From: Jacaranda mimosifolia
Lineage: Eukaryota; Streptophyta; Magnoliopsida; Lamiales; Bignoniaceae
Direction of reading: 5' to 3'
Length of the DNA: 64,000 nucleotides
Assembly (NCBI GenBank): GCA_018894105.1
Contig: CM032128.1
Span: 24,037,001 to 24,101,000 of the forward strand
Part shown: positions 57,176 through 64,000 of the stretch, piece by piece
Layout of the letters: each line of letters begins with the position of its first letter
Numbering within the stretch: position 1 is the first letter of the stretch
The notes under the pieces: generated by a model
Database searches by the model: none
What the model was told of the DNA's origin: nothing
What the model saw: only the letters and a program-made list of their open reading frames with translations
Made by a program: the position numbers and the translations under genes

Positions 57176-60100
57176 ATGAGTATTACAAATGAAAGCGATG
57201 AAAGGATGGTGCCTAAGAATGGCATAGATTCACCGGCTGTTGACGATGCCAACAGTGGAGGAAATATTGGAGGGAATGGTCCACTGAAAAAAGGTCCCTG
57301 GACTTCTGCAGAAGATGCAATTTTAGTTGAATATGTTACCAAGCATGGAGAGGGGAACTGGAATGCAGTTCAGAAACACTCAGGGCTTGCTCGCTGTGGA
57401 AAAAGTTGTCGTTTGAGGTGGGCAAATCACCTCAGACCAAATCTAAAAAAAGGTGCATTTAGTCCAGAGGAGGAGCGTCTTATCATTGAACTCCATGCCA
57501 AGATGGGAAATAAATGGGCTCGAATGGCCGCTGAGGTGTGGATCTCTCTTTCACTGCGCTTTCTCTTTTAGTAAAATGCCTTTCATTTGTGAACTATTTG
57601 TTGCATTTAGGCGCTCCATTACTTAAATTTAGAGTCACATGTGCCTGCCAAAAATTCTGACATGCAATCTAAGGTTGTAGTATGAGGGTTAAAGCGTAAT
57701 TCAATTGCTAGGGACAAAAGGCTAGATGAATATTTGAATACCAGAAAAGATGAAGAAGATGGTCTATTCCCTAAGGTCTGCAGACCAAACACTGGCCAGG
57801 AGCCACTACTTGACTGATTCATTGCCTGGCATCATGAAGTAAACTAGACTGGCTTTGGTCTCTGGAAGCACCCGAGCTTCTAACAGGGTCTAATTAGGTT
57901 TATTCCATGGTCTTGCTGGCTCACCTTGACGTTCAACAGATGAACATTCTCATAGTGGAATCTGGGTAGGAACAATCCTGTGCTGGACATAACGATAGTA
58001 TTGGCATTTGAAACTTAGAATTTTCTCTCCATAAAAATGGATGGTCAATTTTTAAAATCATCTCTTATCTTTCCACCTTGGTGTGATGATCACAGTATGA
58101 TGCACAAATTGCTGTGCTATATCTGAGCTCATTCGTGATATTCTACTTTCATATGTGCTGCACCTCAGTCCTCACAAAATATTAAAACATCATATGTTAA
58201 GTATTTCAGGTAGATATTTGTAATAAAGAATTATCTTGTCCTAGAATGTGCATTAAGTGGATCTATTACTTTTCTTCCGAATTGAAAGAACTAATAGTGT
58301 TAAATGTGTGACCTATGCTTTTTGAGACAGAAAGGATTTGTTATGTTCATGTGTCATGTGTTTGTGAGATAGTATACATGGCTATACTGATGAAATGATA
58401 ATGACCAAGAAAGTTATTTTGTGCTTTATAGTTTTTATAGTTTAGGTCCCTTAGTGGATAATAGGGGTGTAAATGAGTCGAGCTCGAGTGAGCTTGGCAA
58501 AAATTGCGAGCTCGAGCTCTCACCAGAAAATTTTAAATTATTAATATATCATAATTATTTAATAATAATTAATAAAATAACTTAAATTATAATTATAAAT
58601 AAAATATATATTAAATTATAATATATATACTATATTAATTACTATAATGATTTAAATTATAATATATTATAATTATTCAATCATATGTAATAAATATTTA
58701 AAATTAGAAAAAAAGTAAATTATTAATATATATTATTATTATATAAAAAATATTTAAAAATAGGAAAAAGCTCATGAGGTGGCTCATGAGCTTTTGAACA
58801 ACTAAAGTAAGCTTATGAGCTTTTGAACAACTAAAGTAAAGCTCGAGCTTGAGTTGAGCTATAATCGAGCTGGTTCATGAGCTCGACTCATCTTACACCC
58901 CTAGTGGATAAATAAAAGTTGTTTATTGAAACTTTTTGAGTGTCATCTTTACATGTACACATGTTTGACTATTGTGTTTAATGATCCCGTATGACATAAT
59001 GTTTGGGACTCAGAAGTACGATGTCAGTTTTTTATGTAAGAGCAACTGCATTTATACTTAATGTTCCCCCCTGATTAGGAGTTCTGATTATGTAAGAAGA
59101 AACTCTTCCAGTTTTGCATCATTTAAATATTGAAATAGCTTAGCTTAAGTGTGTATATGGTTTTTACTTTTCATCCAAATATTCAGTTATAATGTGTGAT
59201 ATAGATTTTACACTGACATTATGTATCAAGTGAATTGGAATTTCACAACTAAACACCTGTGGTAGAGCCGTGGTGCTAATTAAACTCTGGTGGGTTAACT
59301 TGTTATCCTTATTCTCTGTTCTTATTTTAATTTAGTTGCCTGGCCGCACGGATAACGAGATCAAAAACTATTGGAACACTAGAATCAAGAGAAGACAACG
59401 TGCTGGCTTACCAATCTATCCACCTGATATCTGTCTGAAAGCATCAAACAATAACCAACAAGGTGACGATTTGAGTGCTTTCTCATCTGGGAATGCACAT
59501 TATCCGGATTTCATGCTGGTTAATAACTTACCAATACCTGAATTCAGAGGCCTTGAATCGAATCAGCAGTTGTATCCACCAACACGTCTTGATGATATTC
59601 CTGCTAGTTGCCTGCTGGGACAAGGTTTCCCATCTTCTTACCCAAACAAGTATTTGCCCTCAACAGTGCATCCATCCAAGCGTCTTCGAGGGTCAGAGCC
59701 TTTGTTCCCTTGTTTAAGTACTGCAATGGGCAATAATATCCCAGGTGGGAGTCAATATCAAAATGATGGGTCTGTGCAGATTGCTCAATCTTTGATATAT
59801 CCTTCTGCATATGATCATAATTCAACTTGTGATCATGCATCATCCTTAAGTGTATTTCCCGGAAGCCATGCCGTTTTAAATGGCAACCCTTCTTCTTCAG
59901 AGCCCGCTTGGGCAATGAAGGTGGAGCTCCCTTCACTCCAAACTCAACTTGGTAACTGGGGTTCACCCTCTTCCCCATTGCCTTCCCTTGAGTCTGTTGA
60001 TACTTTGATCCAAACCCCTCCAACTGAAAACATTCTGTCTTATAATCTTTCACCCCAAAACAGTGGCCTATTGGATGCAATATTGTACGAATCACAAAGT

Positions 60101-60606
60101 ATGAAAAACTCGAAGAACAGATCTAGTCAGCAGACTTCACAAGCTGCCGATATGGTCGATATAGTGGATGCTTTATCTCAAGATCTCTATGAGACAGAAT
60201 GGGAAGCCTATGGCCAACCAACCTCTCCTTTAGGTTATTCTTCTTCCTCAGTATTCAGCGAGGGAACCCCCATTAGTGGGAATTCATTTGATGAACCCGA
60301 AACCGTAGCGACATTACTAGGTCCGAATATTTTACTTCGTGTATGATTCATTTAAATTTCTTTTATTCCTTATCTTTTATGTGTTAGGTTATGCTAATGT
60401 AATGCCTTTGTGGGGTTGAAGGATATAATGTTAAAGAAGCAGCCACCTTGATTCCAACACAATATAACAACACGGCTGAGATCAAAGACCATATGGTTTT
60501 CACGAGGCCAGATTTGTTGCTTGCCTCAGACTGTTATGGTCCTCTAAAAGACCAAAGCAAGGACCATGCCTTTGGTCGACGATGCTTTAGGGATGTTTGT
60601 TGGTGA
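57176..60606 (+). CDS. R2R3-MYB transcription factor, GAMYB type
   Basis: Coding exons 57176-57535, 59336-60320 and 60422-60606 join in phase (GCT GAG|gtgtgg, ttag|TTG CCT, CTA G|gtccga, gaag|GA TAT), giving 509 residues in the printed frame. R2 ([17 protein letters not shown]...GNW...[10 protein letters not shown]) and R3 ([16 protein letters not shown]...[39 protein letters not shown]) lie at about residues 38-145. GAMYBs are nuclear activators of gibberellin-responsive, anther and seed programmes. The miR159 target (59922-59942) encodes VELPSLQ, as in GAMYB/MYB33. Towards the end, DHAFG is followed by an off-frame tail and TGA at 60604. The next frame continues with [20 protein letters not shown] to a TAA at 60707-60709, which looks like the real C-terminus, so a frameshift lies at about 60574-60578. 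The last intron is only 101 bp, with a weak donor. Confidence 0.92.
58462..58903. mobile_element. Non-autonomous hAT-like element, 442 bp, in MYB intron
   Basis: Perfect 8-bp flanking duplication GTGGATAA (58454-58461 and 58904-58911). Left end TAGGGGTGTAAATGAGTCG, right end in reverse complement TAGGGGTGTAAGATGAGTCG. GAGCTCGAG palindromes lie at both ends and the middle is nearly pure A/T. Inserted in the 1.8-kb intron within the R3 repeat. Confidence 0.9.
59922..59942 (+). promoter_or_regulatory. miR159 target site
   Basis: TGGAGCTCCCTTCACTCCAA plus A pairs with miR159 with one G:U wobble near the 5' end of the site and one mismatch opposite the miRNA seed region, as in known GAMYB targets. 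It lies in coding sequence and encodes VELPSLQ, so cleavage would silence the transcript outside anthers and seeds if regulation is conserved. Confidence 0.9.
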
Positions 60607-60709
60607 TGATTTGAGCAGGGTTTTCAAGCAAATAGGCGCATCTGCTACTTCATCAGCTCAAGGCGGTGGGCATGACTTGTGTGCTTGGAATGCTATGTCT
60701 GCTGTCTAA

Positions 60710-62366
60710 ATCACTTTTATTTCAGTTGATGAAAGTTTGAACTTCAAATGCCCTTTTTCTAATTTCCAAGGATACTTGTGCTGTGAACTGAAATTTCTGT
60801 ATAGAGTACCAGGAAGCAAATGACTTAATAACACGAGTACAAGCCCATATGGTGCTTGGTCTTGGTTGAGATGCGTCTAGGCTGGCTAGAAACACTTGTG
60901 TATCTTTGCACATTTTGTATGTCCCGTTAGAGAGTTGCATGCCGCATTTTCTTGACAACTGGCAGAGTATTCTATTTTCTCTGATCTTGTATCGTTGCAG
61001 CCCTTGGCTATCATTATTTGATTACACAAATTGCTTTTTTCATTCTTAAATGATATCCAATGTAGGCTCAGGGGTAAACATAATACTCAGTAGAAAATTT
61101 TAGATCATTCACTTGGGTACTTTAGTACTAAAGTGGTATCCAAGTGAGTTTGAGTAGTAGGGTATCAAACAAAATAATAATAATACCATCATGCACATAA
61201 TTTGTAACTCCACTGGATGGATGGTTAGAGGTTTGCATAGAATGAACAGATACTCCCATCGACGTGGTTCAATAATTTGTTATTAACTCCATTTTGTTGG
61301 ATGGTATGCGTAAAATGAACCAATACTCTAATTCAAGGGCTTCTTATATACACTCCTTTTATACCTAAACATATGGTGTTTAGGCACTTATTTTGGCGAA
61401 ATTTAATGGAAAACATGATTCATATTTAAATAGTGAAGTCACAAATATTTGGGAACAATGGATGAAAAAGCTAACCACAGCTACATTGAGTACCCAGCGT
61501 GCACGCAGTGCATGTTGCTATAGTCGTCTATAGTAGTTGAATATCGTAGTGCGTGGCTACAATTAGAAACTGCAGGGATGTAAAGGCATATAGTAATAGG
61601 AGAAATTATGATGAAAGTAGACAGTTTCTTGCAGCTTGCGATAAATACAGGGTCCAAGCCTCTAACCCCAGTGTGACATTTTATACGTCTGTATGGCACC
61701 TCACAAATTTAAAAGCAACCATTACCATTAGTGACGCCAAAAAGAAAGAAATAAGAAGAGCACAGGCAAAACAGTATGAAACATACTAGGAAAGAAACTA
61801 ATTATTTATCTGAAGATTATGGCCAAGGTCAAGAATGTCTTGATGCAATATATGATTTTATGCCCCTCATCAATTCTGATAACTTTTAACATGGTTATCA
61901 TGACAAACATCTCTACCAGAAAAGAAAAACCAATTTTTATCCCTCCATGTAGATTCTGACAGGTTTGCCAGTTCTACTGAGTGAATTAATCACAATAAAA
62001 AATAAAAAAAAGAATACCCCAATGCAGCACAAAAGCATCGAATGAGAGACCAGAACGAATTTTTTCCACAATATAGCATATGAAACAAAGATAAAAACAA
62101 CCAATCTTTGAGGCTTGCCAGAGTCTGATAGCAGCTTAGGCACAGAGTTATCCAAGTAAAATTCCATTATATAATTCGCCCCAATGGAGAATACAGCTTG
62201 ATCAGCGAACATAATGACAAACCTAAAAGCATAGCAATTTTCCTTTCACCACTATCACTATCATTTGACAAACAAATGCAAAACTATGACACACTTCCTT
62301 TCAAGTACAAGAGTTGAAGGTATTCATTACACAGAAGAACAAAGCATCAGTATCCTATGTCCAATA
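60710..62366. other. 3' flank of the MYB gene and intergenic DNA
   Basis: The first few hundred bases are the MYB 3' UTR. The last part (about 61900-62366) is downstream of the BPM-like exon on the minus strand and probably its 3' UTR. A minus-strand frame at 61937-62212 is hydrophobic and not recognisable. No other gene is seen. Confidence 0.5.
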
Positions 62367-62554
62367 TCAAGTTCGTTGCCTAACCCTCCTGCCGCCAGTA
62401 TCACCACCATCAGAGAGCTGGGCCCAAACACTTCGGGACTTCCCACCGCCACTGCTACAATCCTCATCACAGCCAGCCACAGTCTTCAAAAGCTCCGACT
62501 GTAGAGCTGGACAATTTTCTTTGAGATATTCAAAACCGTCTGAGCGCATAACAG
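62367..62554 (-). CDS. Last exon of a BPM-type MATH-BTB protein (partial)
   Basis: On the minus strand, an acceptor TATTGTAG|CTGTTATG opens an exon at 62554 that encodes VMRSDGFEYLKENCPALQSELLKTVAGC...GGDTGGRRVRQRT and stops at 62369-62367. This matches the C-terminal part of plant BPM proteins, substrate adaptors of CUL3 ubiquitin ligases: the DGFEYLK...CP helix after the BTB domain and the closing G-RRV-R tail with its basic nuclear-localisation-like residues. No MATH or BTB exon was found from 62555 to 64000, so the rest lies beyond the right edge after a long intron, or the exon is an orphan. The copia relic at the edge would then be in that intron. Confidence 0.75.
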
Positions 62555-62639
62555 CTACAATAGAATCATAAACGAAAGATGTCAAAGAGTAAATGACAAG
62601 ACCTCTGTTTACAACAGAAAACATCAACATTTCTAAAGC

Positions 62640-63400
62640 ACCATAAACGCTTGCACCCTGCTTTTCTTAATAGGTGACCTTAAGATTTCTTGTTCCCCCA
62701 AATATTTTCTAAACATTGGAGCATTCTCATGCATCCCAATTGACCAGACTTTAAAGTTTCTATACATTTTTGAAGAAACTCTAGGATTTCATTACTGTAT
62801 TTTTTGTATTTAGTCTTACTTTATTTAGTTTGTTTTAGGTAATAGATCATATATATTTAAAAGAAGAAGAGGAAAAAAGACAAAATAATTCAAATCACAC
62901 CCGTGGTAGTTGCCGAAACACCTCCGCCCGCTGTTTAATTCCTTTCCACCCTGTCATGCGATTTGGCCATCCATCATCTCTTAAAACCCTCACATCATCC
63001 CACCTTTTGTTCCATAACCACACCACCCACTGCCAGGAGCCAACCCACCCTCACCACCACCATCTGTTGTCACACCCCTGGCCATGCCGCCGCTGCTTTC
63101 CTGTGCAGTAAGCCCCTTTTCTCATGCCAAAGACACCCCTCCCCCTTCTCATCCGCTGCCAATTAACACTCTTCATCCACCAGAGTGATCACCCTCCTTT
63201 CTCCAACTGTTTTTTCCTCCTTTTTTCCACAAAATAGCCCTCCTCTTCCTCCCCATTTCCTGGTGTCACCTTCATCTCTCACTCCCTTCCACAAGTTGAC
63301 CGCTCAGAACTTTCATTCCTCTACCTTCTCTGGTTGGTCTCTAATATGGGAGTTCATGCGCCCTAAATTATCCATGCCCTGAAACTCTAGGATGTTGTCT
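62640..63400. other. Intronic or intergenic DNA with a C-rich patch
   Basis: 62890-63320 is rich in CCACC and CCTCC words on the plus strand and has several short Pro/Ser/His-rich frames that I do not recognise. If the BPM exon is part of an intact gene, this is its last intron. Confidence 0.4.
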
Positions 63401-63599
63401 TGTTTTCAAGGCTTTGTCGCTTGCGTGGTTGCTGTGGTTTCTTCTAGGTCTCAAATTCTACTATTACAGAGACTTTGGCCATGCCTATCTAGGGTGACGT
63501 TCATAGTTCTCCCCGATGCTATAGGCCTTGGGGAAGCCGAGCCATGGTTCAGATACTGGGTCGCCTATGCAAGCATCTAATCTAATTACACTGAACCGA

Positions 63600-63910
63600 G
63601 ATTTGTGTAAAAACTTCTATATTATCCTGCCGCAAACTCAGGTACCCAATTATCTCTCCATCTCTAAGTACCTTTCCTCCTCTCATAGTGAGTCTTGGAC
63701 AATAGATTCTAGTGCCAATATTCATGACCATTGCTCGTATTTCATGTTTGTCCTTCTCTAATTCTTTGTCCCCTATCCGTATGGCATATAGCTCATTTGG
63801 TATTCTTAGTCCTTCCTTACTCTTGATTATGTTTTATTGGCTCCTTGCTTCCCTATTAATGTATTAGAAAATAGAATGGGTGTATTGGATATTATTGAAG
63901 AAAATCCATC
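63600..63910 (+). pseudogene. Ty1/copia protease relic
   Basis: SESWTIDSSANIHDH (about 63690-63735) resembles the copia protease start (SWTIDSGA..H), with the Gly of DSGA replaced by Ser. About 70 bases later, in a broken frame, LTLDYVLLAPCFPINVL recalls the LTLxxVLxVPxFxxNLL segment that follows in copia polyproteins. Stops intervene. The relic may continue past the edge of the window or have lost its later parts. Confidence 0.6.
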
Positions 63911-64000
63911 TCATGTTTATAGGGAAATATGAGAATAGGTATGAGTGCAACTATGGAAAGACAAGATATCATAAATCAGTGGAGATATATTTTCCTAATA

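Noticed and set aside
59604..60095. Minus-strand frame of 163 residues in the MYB exon
   Set aside because: Shadow of the MYB coding exon, which carries the miR159 site and conserved GAMYB sequence.
61937..62212. Minus-strand 91-residue frame as a gene next to the BPM exon
   Set aside because: Hydrophobic low-complexity peptide without a family match, in the probable 3' region of the BPM-type gene.

Overview
This window is nuclear DNA of a dicot plant. The evidence is intron-rich genes with GT-AG junctions, very AT-rich intergenic DNA, plant-specific gene families (GPI-anchored lipid transfer protein, GDSL lipase, BAHD acyltransferase, GAMYB with a miR159 site) and layered plant transposons. 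No rRNA, tRNA, CRISPR or prokaryotic operon structure was seen. I cannot name the species.

Layout. 1-835: the last three exons of a short-chain dehydrogenase/reductase of the salutaridine/neomenthol type. 5.57-6.9 kb: a decayed fragment resembling the organellar Holliday-junction resolvase MOC1, followed by an antisense, stop-riddled Ty1/copia gag-protease relic (7.3-8.5 kb). 11.4-18.2 kb: the gene-rich core, with a lipid-transfer protein gene (+), a three-exon GDSL lipase (-) and an intronless BAHD acyltransferase (-). 18-27 kb: gene-poor DNA holding a tandem 1-kb duplication, one copy of which is split by a hAT-like element. 27.1-30.2 kb: a five-exon gene for a plastid-type FHA-domain protein (-), with two related TTA/TAA-flanked MITEs in its last intron. 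32-55 kb: a transposon nest: a long-TIR element, hAT-like elements, a complete-length but degenerate 10.4-kb Ty3/gypsy (Tat-type) element with both LTRs, and a 5.3-kb TIR element containing further insertions. 55-60.7 kb: a GAMYB-type R2R3-MYB gene (+) with a conserved miR159 target and an apparent frameshift near its C-terminus. 62.4-62.55 kb: the last exon of a BPM-type (MATH-BTB) gene (-). The right edge holds another copia relic.

The genes do not form a pathway. The lipid transfer protein, GDSL lipase and BAHD transferase are all of types used in cuticle, cell-wall or specialised metabolism, but adjacency in a plant genome is weak evidence for a functional link.

The most unusual items are: four hAT-like elements sharing a TAGGGGTG-type terminus, each with an 8-bp target duplication (three exact, one with a single mismatch), one of which has an unoccupied paralogous site 2 kb away; the Tat element's antisense gene and its higher-order array of hairpin-bearing 68-bp monomers; the GDSL protein whose usual catalytic His and oxyanion Asn positions read Asn and Asp; and the GAMYB frameshift. 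Coordinates of exon junctions were read by eye from splice consensus and reading phase.
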